NCBI GenBank assembly: GCA_009746045.1
Contig: RPFO01000213.1
Location: 10,498,853-10,562,852, forward strand
DNA from: Mesostigma viride
Taxonomy: Eukaryota; Streptophyta; Mesostigmatophyceae; Mesostigmatales; Mesostigmataceae
Direction: 5' to 3'
Length of the DNA: 64,000 nucleotides
The first letter of the stretch is position 1. The number at the start of each line of letters is the position of its first letter. Positions 1 to 20,216 of this stretch are shown one piece after another. The notes below the pieces were generated by a model. It saw only the letters and a program-made list of their open reading frames with translations. It was not told where the DNA came from and ran no database searches. The translations under genes and the position numbers were made by a program.

Positions 1-430
1 GGGAAATGTAAATCCAGAAGGGTGTACTTTTCTTGGTGATTTTTTTTAGCCTGGCATACCTTTGAGACTGTAAATATTTCGTCTCTGTACCTATGCATCT
101 TGCCACTGAATGGCAAGATGAGTTATGCGTGAGGCTTTTCAGGATTCATTTTGCCAGCCTTTGATGGGACACTTATGTGAGGCCGCCAGGCTGCATGCTT
201 GGGGCAATTAATATCTGAGCGTTATGAGCTGCCTATGATCCTGAGCTGTAAATGTTTGTAAATTTTGTAATGAAAATTCTCACCAAAGCCAAATTGCATT
301 GTGTGTGATGCATGTTAACAGCAGAATGGTGTCTTTAGGGTGCACGTGTTTGCTGGCCCGAACATGACAAACATATCTTGGCATTGTCTGCTGTAGGCAT
401 TGGTTCCAAACAAATTAGTGCATTACTAGT
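1..430 (+). other. Possible 3' UTR of an upstream plus-strand gene
   Basis: No coding signal is seen. The plus strand has TGTAA at 69-73, 247-251, 257-261 and 66 to 70 of the same block (266-270); TGTAA is the polyadenylation signal typical of green algae. T-rich, AT-rich sequence fits a 3' UTR whose coding part lies before the window. This is inference from base composition and motif only. Confidence 0.3.
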
Positions 431-2244
431 TTGTTTCGACTGCAGAATAAGCTCAGCCTAGCTGATCGATGCGCTGCCAACGTACCCATTAGGTTTGCAC
501 GTGCAATTGTACATTTCCGTGCAGCGCGTCATCTCGGTTTAGAAGGCGTACACATAGTAATCAATAAGTTATATAATATATTAGCACATAGACTGCGTCT
601 CATGAGCATATAAATCCGTAGTCCGGATTCTCCAGATATCTGGCCGGCCTGCGCTGGTTGTCTCATTGATAAATCCTCAATGCATGTAGACATGAAGGAG
701 ATGCATGGAAACGTAGGTTAATTAATTGATTAATTAATCGATCGATAACTAGCCCGAGTGGTAGGGGTGCAATGTTGATTGCACATAGTAATGCCAATAT
801 CAATATTGGCTGATTAAAGCTACCTGTGCCATCCAATTTGTAGCTTACGCACATAGGCTTTTCTCACTTTATGGTGAATGCTGCGCACTGGCGTCACAGC
901 ACCTTCATATTTTGGTACTGGGCCATGGCTACGTCTACATGACTAACTTAGCTCGACATCAAGCTCAGTGCGCCTATATCACAAGTAATATCAGAACAGC
1001 GTTATGGTTATGTGTCAAACTGAATACACACGCACACACACACACACCATCAATCTCATCATCATAAAACATCGTTTTATAGCAACGATCCTCACGATGT
1101 CAAGCTTGTGCTGGCTGTCTCAAATCGTTATACACCGGCAGTTATGGTCCGGATTCTCCCGATATCTGGCCTGCGCTGGCTGTCTCCTTGATACACCATC
1201 TCATAGATACACCGGAGTGACCGGACCAAGCTCACATAAAGTATTTTAGCAGCCAAAAGTTCTCCTTATACTTATTGCTTCTTCGCTGTGCTCATCCTTG
1301 CTTAGTCGCCATCGCGAGCACGTCAAACTTGGCTGTAGCCGCTGCTTGTGAAAACAAGGAGCGTAACGGGGGCAAGCAGAGGAAGGCCGGCGGGAGACAA
1401 CATAGGAGGATGCACCTTTGCCGGGGTGCTGGTCAGTAGCTGCTTCAATGGGACATCATTGACCCCTGGCAAACCCTCATGTGGGAAGGACCAACAAGTA
1501 AGTACTTTCGTGTCATGCGCAAAGGCATGCCACGGAGTGCTATGCTAATTGCATTAGAAAAATAATAACAACAAGGACCAACAAGCTCAAGAGAGGACAA
1601 GCATGCACATTTGGAGATAAAGTAGTTGCTGACCTCGGGGGCACTGACCTCCCAGTTGCGTATAGAGAGATGCAAGACAAACTGGTCTGGCTCCAGTTCT
1701 TGAAGGTCAACCCTCTTCCCCCCCTCCGGGTCAGGGAGACGCATTACCCCCCACGGCCACAATCGTGCAGGCAATGACCAGGTCTCTTAGACTATACTGG
1801 AGACAGCGGATGGAAAGATAGACCGGTAAGCTGGAATAGCATAGGCATCATGATGCTCAATGCCCTGCGGCTCCCCAACATGACCGCATATAACTTATCT
1901 TGAGCATTAGTTAACTGACCCCCTTGTTGTGCTGATTATTATCTTTCATGGCTAAATAACACAAAATTGTGACGGATTGAAACCAACAAGCCGTGGTGCA
2001 TCATCCCTGACTTTCTATATTCTTTCTTTAAATCCTTACCCCCTCTCCCTCCTCCCCCAGCACAGCCACCCTGCCCTTTCCCCGACGCAACCCATCAGCG
2101 ATCACAATGCAACTCCTGACAGCATTCGGACTTCCCGTGTCAAAGGCGCGCCTGCGACCTGGAGTATAGCTAACAGCACCGTGGCGGTTAACCGTGGCCT
2201 CACGTCATAATGAAAGCAAAGGATAAGTCAGAGATAGCAGTAAG
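431..2244. other. Gene-free stretch with dispersed repeat pieces
   Basis: No convincing exon. Two copies of a dispersed repeat (key words GTCCGGATTCTCC and GGCCTGCGCTGG) lie at about 617-672 and 1143-1197. A second dispersed repeat (GGCATGCCACGGAGT, followed by an A/T-rich tail) lies at 1498-1570 and recurs at 35639-35712 and 56675-56750. A minus-strand frame around 1600-1720 reads ELEPDQ, resembling one LZIC exon, but has no supporting exon structure. Confidence 0.5.
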
Positions 2245-3093
2245 TTAGCAACAATAATTGACTTTGCCAATAAGACAAACTTCATTTGGAAGGCTGCATC
2301 CATGGTTACCTGATTCGTCAAGCTCCTCAAAGGACGCAGCAGGCGTATCGTTCCTTGCATCCGCAGCACCCCCAGGGCCCTGACATTCCGCAAGTAGGGC
2401 CTGCTCCCCCGCAGACAGCTGGCAACATGCGGCACACATGAGCGGTGCACGGGACCACAAAAGGCCACAAGGAGCTCAATCCCACCGTCGAATCCCACCC
2501 TCCTTCCTGAAGAATATAATCCCCCTGCACGCGATCAAAAAACCTTCGATGGAGCTATGACTGCCATGGCCATGGCAGGGGCACGGGCTCAGCCTGTCAG
2601 TGACCTCTCACAGCAGTTTGCAGCGCCGCCTTGATTGAATGACCCCCCAAATACCCATGTCCCAATCACTTGGGCAAAACGAGTGCACTGTGAAAACATC
2701 CCCCTCAGAAGGAACATGTGGAAAGCGAGGCACCCTGTACAAGCAGCAAGGCACCGACAGATCGGTTGGTAAATTTGTAAACACTGTCTGACAAACCCTG
2801 GCCCAGAAAATGGTAGGGATGGCAGCCAAGGATGCACGCTGAAGGGAAGATAGTGCCATGCGAAGTTACAGCGAGTGACTTTGACTACGTACCATCAGGC
2901 GGGCATGATTCTGTGGATGATCAGCTGCAGCAACTGCACTATCTTATGATGGCATTGCATCGCAGAGTGAATGTGATAGGTGTGCACCCATACTCCCATA
3001 GCAAGCGAATACGTTGGTTGTAATTCAATGGCCAGCTGATGGGACACATGTAAATCAACAACAACAACAATATTAATAAAAAAACTAGTAGTA

Positions 3094-3146
<53 letters not shown>

Positions 3147-6100
3147 CATAATGATAGCAGCAAATGTGATAGATGTCTCGAGATACTTCTAGCATACCCA
3201 ACCAGTGGGCGTAAAGCAATAGTAGTATAGTAGGCAGCGCCCACCGTGTCACCAAGTCGCTGCAATGCCGTCAGGATCTCCCGGATTTCGTCCTGGGAAC
3301 CTGGGTGTGCCTTGCCAAGCTTCACGTCCCTCTGCGCAGAAGCGGGTGATGGTCAAGCAAGGGTGCGCGCATATGTAATAACATGGCCCCGAAGTGCCGG
3401 GTGCATCGCTGGCTTAGCAGCAAGTACGGCGGACAGGAACACGAGCAGTGCAGACGGAGTACACAAAACCAGCAAGTACGGCGGACAGAAACACGGGCAG
3501 CGCAGACGGAGTATACAAAACCAGCAAGTACGGCGGACAGAAACACGGGCAGTGCAGACGGAGTATACAAAACCAGCAAGCACGGCGCACAGACACACTG
3601 GCAGTGCAGACGGAGTACACAAAACCAGCAAGTACGGCGGACAGAAACACTGGCAGTGCAGACGGAGTATACAAAACCAGCAAGCACGGCGGACAGACAC
3701 ACTGGCAGTGCAGACGGAGTACACAAAACCAGCGAGTACGGCGGACAGAAACACTGGCAGTGCAGACGGAGTACACAAAACCAGCAAGTACGGCTGACAG
3801 AAACACTGGCAGTGCAGACGGAGTATACAAAACCAGCAAGTACGGCGGACAGACACACTGGCAGTGCAGACGGAGTACACAAAACCAGCAAGTACGGCTG
3901 ACAGAAACACTGGCAGTGCAGACGGAGTATACGAAACCAGCAAGTACGGCGGACAGGAACACGGGCAGTGCAGACGGAGTACACAAAACCAGCAAGTACG
4001 GCGGACAGAAACACTGGCAGTGCAGACGGAGTATACAAAACCAGGCAACACGCGGACATTTATTAAAACTTTACCAACGCTGTCAATAAAACAGAGAATT
4101 CTGGGGTGGGTGGGTGGGTGGGTGGGTGGGTGGGTGGGTGGGTGGGTGGGTGGGTGGGTGGGTGGGTGGGTGCGTGGGTGGGGTAGCCAGTGTCCCAAAC
4201 AATAAACAAAAGTATAAAAAAACAAAAGTATACAAGTATAGTATCAACAAACAAAATTTTAAAAGTAAAGTGGTAGTATACAAGTCTAAAAGTATAGTAT
4301 CAACAAAACAAAAGTCTAGGGTGGACGCTACCACGGGTAGCAAGTGTGTATAGTAGTAGTTGAACCAATCACGACCGGCCAGCACCTGGAGGGATGTCAG
4401 GCGGTCCCTCAGCTGCGCCGGCTGCTTCATCGCAAACATCTTGAGCACCTGGAACCATGGAGTGGCAGTAAAACGCATCGATCGAAACGCCATTGGCAAA
4501 AGGAGATATCAATATCAACTGAAAAAAATTGCAAGGGGAAAGAAACGAGTGTAGCATGAATAGACACCAAGCGGGATTACCCTAAGCCTTCAATAAAGAT
4601 AAGGTAATTTAAAAAAATATATACATAGTGTGTGATGCGACTGGTATGCAGCAGGTGGTATCAGCCAACGTGGGCATGCAGGTAAACTTGTGGTTCATTT
4701 GTTCCCAGCAGATTCTGTTGCGGGAAGGAAAATTTACGGGGAAATCTATTGATCAACCCCCTGCCCTTCCCCCCCCCCACGCACCAGGAAAGCAGGGGGA
4801 GGTAGGCGATTCAACCGGCATCACGCACAACCATAGTGAAAAAAAACGCTGAAAGCTGTCTGTTAAGCGGTCACTAAGCTAGCAGCACAAAAACCGGCTT
4901 AAGAAGCGAATCTGCTCAAACTAAGTTTAACTGCAGAGGCCGTGCCGACTTTGGAATTTTCTTGCCCATGTGGCAATAGACAATTGGCGTATGCTCTTAC
5001 CCATATGGCGACAGTAGTACATGTTTGTGAGCAAGAAAACATGACGCCGGACCTTGACCTTGCTAGCTGGCTCGAGGTCAAATGCACCCAGTACTATTAA
5101 TTACATTCAAGGTGCCATTAAATGTGGCAACCCACCTCGGGCGTGCGCACGACACTAGCCAGCGCTGCTTGGAGTGCCTGTTTCAAAAATCGCACAAAGG
5201 ACAAACAAGCACACTTGACAGCCAAATCATAAATTATTTACATGAATACAAAGTACAATTTCAATAGCAGCACCACGAGACTGCAAAAAGGTCGCCATGG
5301 TCCGGTCACCTGCCACCATACCGCCATGACTTCTTCATTGGTGTAAGTGCCCAGCCAAGGCATGTATTGTCGTATGGCAGACTAGGTGGATGGGTGGTGG
5401 GTGGTGGGAGGAAGGTGGTGGGTGGTGGGTGGTAGGTGGTGGGTGGTGGGTGGTGGGTGGTGGGTGGTGGGTGGTGGGTGGTGGGTGGTGGGTGGTGGGT
5501 GGTGGGTGGTGGGTGGTGGGTGGTGGGTGGTGGGTGGTGGGTGGTGGGTGGTGGGTGGTGGGTGGTGGGTGGTGGGTGGTGGGTGGTGGGTGGTGGGTGG
5601 TGGGTGGTGGGTGGTGGATGGTGGGTGACCAGAAGCTTGATTCTCCAGATTGACACAAATATAGCAAACATAGCAAACATAGCAAACATAGCAAACATAG
5701 CAAACATAGCAAATATAGCATATAGCAGATATAGCATACAGCATACATAGCAAATATAGCAAATACTATCAACTCACGCAGGCATCCAGGGCCCAGCTGG
5801 CCCACTAGGATGTCCTCCCATGCCTGGTACCAATAGGTGAAAAGACCAAAGAAACAATAGATACGTACAGCCTGAGTTTGTACTCCTCGCCGAAGTTCTA
5901 TTGCACAGCCAGACCTATTGTGACGCATGCCGGTAGTAAAGGGTAGAGGACCCATATTCTATTGTACGGCCAGACCTATTGTGACGCATGTCAGTGGAAG
6001 AGAGTAGAGGATACAGACATTATGTGACCTTTGAGAAGCGTACAGTGAGTCAGGATGATTCGTGCCTTGCACGCCGTGAGCGCCTCTCGCATGTTCTATG

Positions 6101-7528
6101 ACAACTCAGTCAGGGCTACTTGAACAACTTTGGCTGCGTCTAAACCCTAAACCCTAAACCCTCCACAGTCAGGGCTACTTGAATAGCTTTGCCTGGCAAC
6201 TACCAATCAAGGTGGTTAGACTCCAAACTTCTGGGACACTGGAAGCAAACAGTCAAGCCCGTCGTAAGTTGGTTCGAATGGTAGTCATGTCTTGAGCTAG
6301 GTTGCCGTGGCTTGCAGCCAAGGAACCACAGCCGGGTACAACCAAGCAGCCAGGGTACAAACTAGTATTTTCTAGTGCAGGCTGTACGTTTTAGAAGCCC
6401 CGTTTGTTTCGTAAGTTGGGTTCATGTTGTAAGTTGGTCTTTTTGGTTTTGAGCGGCGAGCCCGATAAATGACTGTAGAAGAAGCAAGGTCGTAGAGTGT
6501 GTGACGTGTGTTTGAATTAAGAACACGCTGCACACGGTCTATGTGAGAATATAATGCTCTATGTGTGTTCGAAGTGAGGAAGGTAAGAGTGCCGTGTCTG
6601 CTTCTGACTATATGTAATTGGACGCGTCTGGTGATGTGCAAACCAAGGGCATCAGTATTGGCAACGTTGTTGTTTTTGCACGAGTATTTTACGTATGGCG
6701 ATCTCACTTCACTCTAGTTTGCATTTTACTTACAAGCTTTATGCTGGCGAGCCCATCCACAATCGTCATGTCCCCTGCAGACAGCCGATCCACATACTGA
6801 TTGAACTCCTGGGTGGGGAGAGGAGGCGGGGGGTAAAGGGTATTCCGGGCAGGACCATAAGAAAATTACAATGACTCCGCGTGAGGCAAGTGCATTTGTA
6901 AGTAATGTTTGCAGACAATGGGGTGGGTGTTCCTTCAGGCACCGACCCTTCGGTAGAGGATCGTCGGCGGCGCCATCGATAGAGAATTAGTCATGGAGTG
7001 CGAACCATGTATGAATATATAAGATGTCAATTGAACGTGCACCCTTCTCCAAAATCAAGGAACATATGACACCTAATTATCCAGCTTATGTTCGCAGCAC
7101 TATGATGCAACCTTGCAAAAAATCGGAAGCTTCCTCCTTGCAAGCTTGTGGTACGCTTATTGTACCCATGGCAAAACGTTGCCCGGCATAACGGGGCACT
7201 TCCAGACTAGACCTAGGACGCATGTCTACTTGCATGGTGCGCACCTTTATCCTCTCCAGCGTTTCCTGTTTATCCCTCTCATATTCGTCTGGTTCCAGCT
7301 CCTGCATTGCACAAACAGAGAGACGTTAAGAGAGGAAGCCAAGCAAATGTGATGACGCGGTGAACTACAGCGACCAGTAAATAATTTGCCAAATTTACTG
7401 GAGATTGTTCCATGAGGCGCAATAATTGCCAAAAAAATTCATACCTGTTTTAACTCTTCCAAGTCCGACAACTGCGTCAAAAGTCGGCAAAGCTGCTCCT
7501 GTACGTTAGCAAGAAGTCGTCCGTCCAT
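2245..7528 (-). CDS. LZIC: LZIC-like protein (ICAT-homologous domain), 7 exons
   Basis: Seven minus-strand exons: 7445-7528 (ATG at 7528), 7245-7301, 6734-6808, 5136-5177, 4386-4448, 3245-3331, 2245-2418. Each has a GT donor and AG acceptor, and all introns are phase 0. The joined protein is 193 aa; animal LZIC is about 190 aa. Readable matches in order are EQLCRLLTQLSDLEE, ELEPDEYERDKQETLERI, GDMTIVDGLASIKL, ALQAALASVVRTPE, KMFAMKQPAQLRDRL and EILTALQRLGDT. The leucine-zipper-like start and the ICAT-type second half are both present. In animals the ICAT fold binds beta-catenin; the role in algae is unknown. The last exon could instead splice at 2310, since a GT follows, so the final 20 residues are uncertain. 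The gene is head to head with the GYF/GAR gene. Its introns hold four tandem repeats. Confidence 0.85.
3085..3146. repeat. (TAA)n microsatellite
   Basis: Trinucleotide run preceded by AGTAGT, about 60 bp. It lies in LZIC after its sixth exon and is not coding. Confidence 0.9.
3411..4046. repeat. 52-bp minisatellite, about 12 copies
   Basis: The word CAGACGGAGT recurs every 52 bp (3451, 3503 and on). Copies differ at a few positions (GGACAG or TGACAG, ACGGG or ACTGG). Several frames stay open across it, giving long false proteins. It fills the LZIC intron between exons 4386-4448 and 3245-3331. Confidence 0.95.
4102..4184. repeat. (GGGT)n microsatellite
   Basis: About 80 bp of tandem GGGT in the same LZIC intron as the 52-bp minisatellite. 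It is G-rich on the plus strand and could form G-quadruplexes. Confidence 0.95.
5385..5628. repeat. 7-bp G-rich repeat (GGTGGGT)n
   Basis: About 34 near-perfect copies of a 7-bp unit with a few variants at the left edge. Lies in the LZIC intron between exons 6734-6808 and 5136-5177. One strand reads as a TGG/GTG-rich peptide, the other as THHPPP; neither is a gene. Confidence 0.95.
5659..5766. repeat. 9-bp repeat (ATAGCAAAC)n
   Basis: Tandem copies of a 9-bp unit that degrade to the right. Same LZIC intron as the 7-bp repeat. Confidence 0.9.
6141..6162. repeat. Interstitial CCCTAAA telomere-like tract
   Basis: Three units of CCCTAAA, the plant and chlorophyte-type telomere repeat, inside an LZIC intron. 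It is flanked on both sides by copies of GTCAGGGCTACTTGAA. Confidence 0.7.
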
Positions 7529-8296
7529 TGTGTCCTGCTCTAAACTGCTTCGGGGCGATTCTCCGGCTAGCTAGGACACGACCATCACAGCGACATTCAT
7601 ATTAAAGTGCGTCCGTCGTGGTTACCAAAGCGATACTCGTAGAGTCTCCGCTGTTTGGGCATCCCGCGGGCTTCGATCCTTTCCTGGCGCTCCCATGCAT
7701 TTTAATTTCGCCACTGTGTTCAATGTTCGAGACATTACATTATTGGTTTTTCTTTAGCCGCCATGGCCTTGTCATTATGTTGTTGTCACTGACTGCCAGG
7801 GTAAAGTAAGAAGTAAGAGCCGAGGATATTTGTTAGTGGATCGGGCAACGATGCGAATCGCTGCTGCCATCCCAAAACGCGGGCAACGTCTTGTTGTCCA
7901 CTGCCACTCTTCTGCTGCAAACTTGCCCGTCCAGGTTTTACCAACGGATAATCCTGATGTAATGGTACAAAAGAACTGGTGTCATGTGGTTGGTTTGGAT
8001 ACTGTCAGCCAGGTTCAGTGCTTCCTAGTTCCTGTCCTGTCAGTCGAAAAACTTTGGATGGAGCTGTTGCACTTGACGTTGGATGCGCGAGCCTCCAGTT
8101 TCGTGGGAACAAATGCAGGTCACCAACGGCCATAGCTGCTGTCTGACTTGCGTCGGATATTCGATTTCTTTTCTTTTTTTTTCAGATAAGGCACAAGCGT
8201 GCGTGCTACTGGCTGGGCGCGAGCCAGTGGCGAATTTTTAGCACTAGCAGCTACCTTGTTCGCTCGATTGTCAGGCATTCTGCCTAACTCGCGAGA
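7529..8296. promoter_or_regulatory. Intergenic gap between divergent LZIC and GYF/GAR genes
   Basis: 768 bp separate the two start codons, which point away from each other, so this should hold both promoters and 5' UTRs. No TATA box or named motif could be assigned. A 101-codon open frame at 7830-8135 has no recognisable content and I do not call it a gene. Confidence 0.5.
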
Positions 8297-17816
<9,520 letters not shown>

Positions 17817-18333
17817 TCAGGTGGACGTCAACAAAAGAGCAGGAGATGCTACCTAAGGCCATGGCAAGAAAGGGGTTCCTGTCTCATAGAATCAAGTCGC
17901 GATGAGGATGAAGTCATTTTTCGGCCGTAGCAGCATGGAATCTTGCCCCCGTGGCCAGTGGCTACAATGGGCATAGCGGAAGCCTACAATGAATTTCGCG
18001 CTGATCCGTGTTTTTAGCCATGAGATCATCGGTGCGCTTGTAAAAGGGGGTGTACCCCAGTTCATGAGGTGACTTTGACCCTTCATTCTAATTCTTTTCC
18101 TTACTGCCCAGTCAACTCAACGTATAGGATGCAAGGCATTTCACCCAGCGCAATGTCTTGCTAAACCGTGAAGGCGACGAAGCCATTATTTGTTTTATCG
18201 CGCTGACGTTCTTTTGTTAAGTTATTGTTTTATTAATAAATTGTTTATGGCCCAGGCTCGAGCTACCATGGTCCGGATTCTCCCGATTTCTGGCCTGCGC
18301 TGGTTGTCTCCTTGAAATTGTTTATGGCAACAG
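17817..18333. other. 3' flank of GYF/GAR gene; dispersed repeat copy
   Basis: No coding signal. TGTAA at 18039-18043 could be part of the 3' end. A copy of the dispersed GTCCGGATTCTCCCGATTTC repeat lies at 18256-18316. Confidence 0.5.
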
Positions 18334-18932
18334 GACGTGATGGCAACTGGCAGCTCGGCTCGACGGCACAGTTTACAGGATGCTCCGACAGGTCCTTAAC
18401 GTAGGGTTTTCCGAGCGCCCGTCATCAGAGTCTTTGTATCATGGCATGCCTCGTGTTTCGGACGAGATTAGGCAGCGTAGGATAGCATTTGTAGGACACC
18501 TCGCCCGCACCAGCCAGGTCGACACCACCCTTGGTCTGGCCGGCCCCCAGCGGCTTGGACAGCCGGGGCGGCACATTCTGACCTGGCCTGGCCCCGCGGA
18601 CATTCCCAAAAGGGTAGGGAAACCTGTCACCAACTACGTTCAGATGTTGCTGGACGACCTAGTGGTCCCAGCCCAGTTTGAGCACCGCATCCACTCTCTC
18701 TCCCGTCTTTGGACTGCCATGCAGGACAAGACGCGGTGGAAGAAGATTGTCAAGGCGCACACGCCCGACCCTGTGGGCAAGCCACCTCCCCCCAAGCGGA
18801 GGAGGCGTTTTGATGAGTAGTGTAGTTAGGATTTCCTAGATAGAGTTAGGATAGTTCGATCACGCGGCTTCCTCCACCCCATCCATCATGAAATATGTGC
18901 TACATGACCCCCCCACGGAGGCATGTTATAAT
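18334..18932 (+). mobile_element. LINE 3' fragment: ORF2 C-terminus and 3' UTR
   Basis: An open frame to 18820 reads LAARLDGTVYRMLRQVLN, then RQRRIAFVGHLARTSQVDT, and ends in a basic tail. The same LDG-V-ML and GHLART words occur in the other LINE copies here (about 30000-30200, 34690, 35110). The GHLAR motif is typical of the C-terminal end of non-LTR retrotransposon ORF2 proteins. The 3' UTR contains CTACATGACC and an A/T-rich tail also seen at 55070-55140 and 56390-56460. The element is 5' truncated. Confidence 0.75.
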
Positions 18933-19074
18933 TTAATTTAATTTTTTTAACAGGACGTCACATGACTGCATCATGGAGCATCTATCCTCAAAGGAATGGG
19001 CATGGGTGGTGAAGGGGCGCAAATTTTTTTTAAAGTATATATAGGCTATATATTAACAAATTAATTAACCGTCA

Positions 19075-19350
19075 CATACCCTCCGTGGGGAGGATATGTA
19101 ACACATACCCCTGAGAAGGGGCATATGGTTTTCAATACATTCTAGGCGATAACCTGCAGGTGGTTGGTGTAAACTGCCACCTACTCGGCGTGCACAATTG
19201 AGGTGCACCTACACCACCATGTATTCCAGCTGCTGTGCAAAGTTGCGGACATGGGGTGGAAGATGATCATGGCTAGGCCATGGCTTGGGCATGATGGCGT
19301 CTCAGCAGAGAGCTAGTGGCTCCGTGCATGGGCAAAGCATGGCTGACTCA
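19075..19350 (+). repeat. Dispersed repeat R3, copy 1
   Basis: Member of a family marked by CTCCGT-GGGAG, CTGAGAAGGGGCATATGG, TGTAAACTGCCACCTACT and GGTGCACCTACACCACC. Other copies: 35735-36085 (minus), 52808-53080, 53098-53395, 53410-53480 and pieces at 54565-54740 and 55148-55260. No ORF is conserved across copies, so it is probably non-autonomous. Confidence 0.7.
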
Positions 19351-19399
19351 TAGCGGATGCAGTAAGGCTGCCCCATGGTCCAGATCGCGCTGCGGAAGG

Positions 19400-20112
19400 C
19401 ACCACCCCACCAACTTGCTCAACCGGCCAGGGCCTCGGGTACCTGGTTCAGGAACGCAAGATTGTTACGCTTGACGGAAGGGCTTTCAATCACAATGACG
19501 ATATCCAGGTGACGAATCTCCCCAACAATCGACAGAGGATCTCCGGCGCATGACGATCCTGACCAGCCACTTCCAGCTCAACGAAGTGAGCCCTCATCGT
19601 TTTGCTAGGAGCTCCACAACCCAGGCCCCGCGCCTGAGCGCAGCCACACCCGCTCCCTCTCTCAGCAACCTTGGATGACATCCGAGCCGTGCTGGATCGA
19701 GGAGCACGTGACCCGGCTGCTGGCCGAGAAGCTGACCTTGCTGATCGACCACCTCACCTCGCTAGAGGCCCGGGTCTCCAATGCGGAAACCAAGGTCGCC
19801 CACAAGCTTGAACCCCAGCTCATGGAGCTGCAGACCGTGGCGCAGGCTTCTGAGTTGCATGCCGCACTTGTTTCTCGCCTAAATGAGGTGCATGGAGGGC
19901 AAGTGCTCGTCAAGAAGCTCGAAGCCATCACCGCCCAAATCGAGGCCGGCCCTGGTCGCGCAGGTCCCAGAGATCGAAGTGCATGCAGACGGCCGGCCGG
20001 GCCATGCATCGCTGCCCAGCGCCCCCGGCAGATGGCAGCCTCTTGCAGCGCTCACTCCTACGTCGCAGTCAGGAAGCCAACTGCCGAGCAAATTAATAAA
20101 TTATTAAGATAG
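19400..20112 (+). other. Unassigned open frame with coiled-coil-like stretch
   Basis: From the ATG at 19675 a frame runs 145 codons. Its first half is rich in E, L, K and A with heptad spacing (LTLLIDHLTSLEARVSN, LEPQLMELQTVAQASEL), then turns into Arg/Pro-rich sequence. It sits between repeat copies. It could be a degraded retroelement ORF1, which often carries a coiled coil. I do not recognise it as a host gene. Confidence 0.3.
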
Positions 20113-20216
20113 CAATATGTGACAAACGTTCTCGTAATCATTCTGATGTTGCCAACCCAAAAAATAGGACTTGTCACTTAACCTCGAGCCCCTCATCGAT
20201 ATCCGCATGATTGATC

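Noticed and set aside
1600-1774. Minus-strand ELEPDQ word resembling LZIC exon 2, considered as an extra LZIC exon or paralogue
   Set aside because: It lies beyond the likely LZIC stop, and similarity does not extend past about seven residues.
3322-4225. Long overlapping open frames of 170 to 290 codons on both strands
   Set aside because: They are read-through of the 52-bp minisatellite, whose length is not a multiple of three and which lacks stops; the true coding content here is two short LZIC exons.
7830-8135. 101-codon frame between LZIC and the GYF/GAR gene
   Set aside because: No recognisable content and it sits in the likely shared promoter and 5' UTR region.
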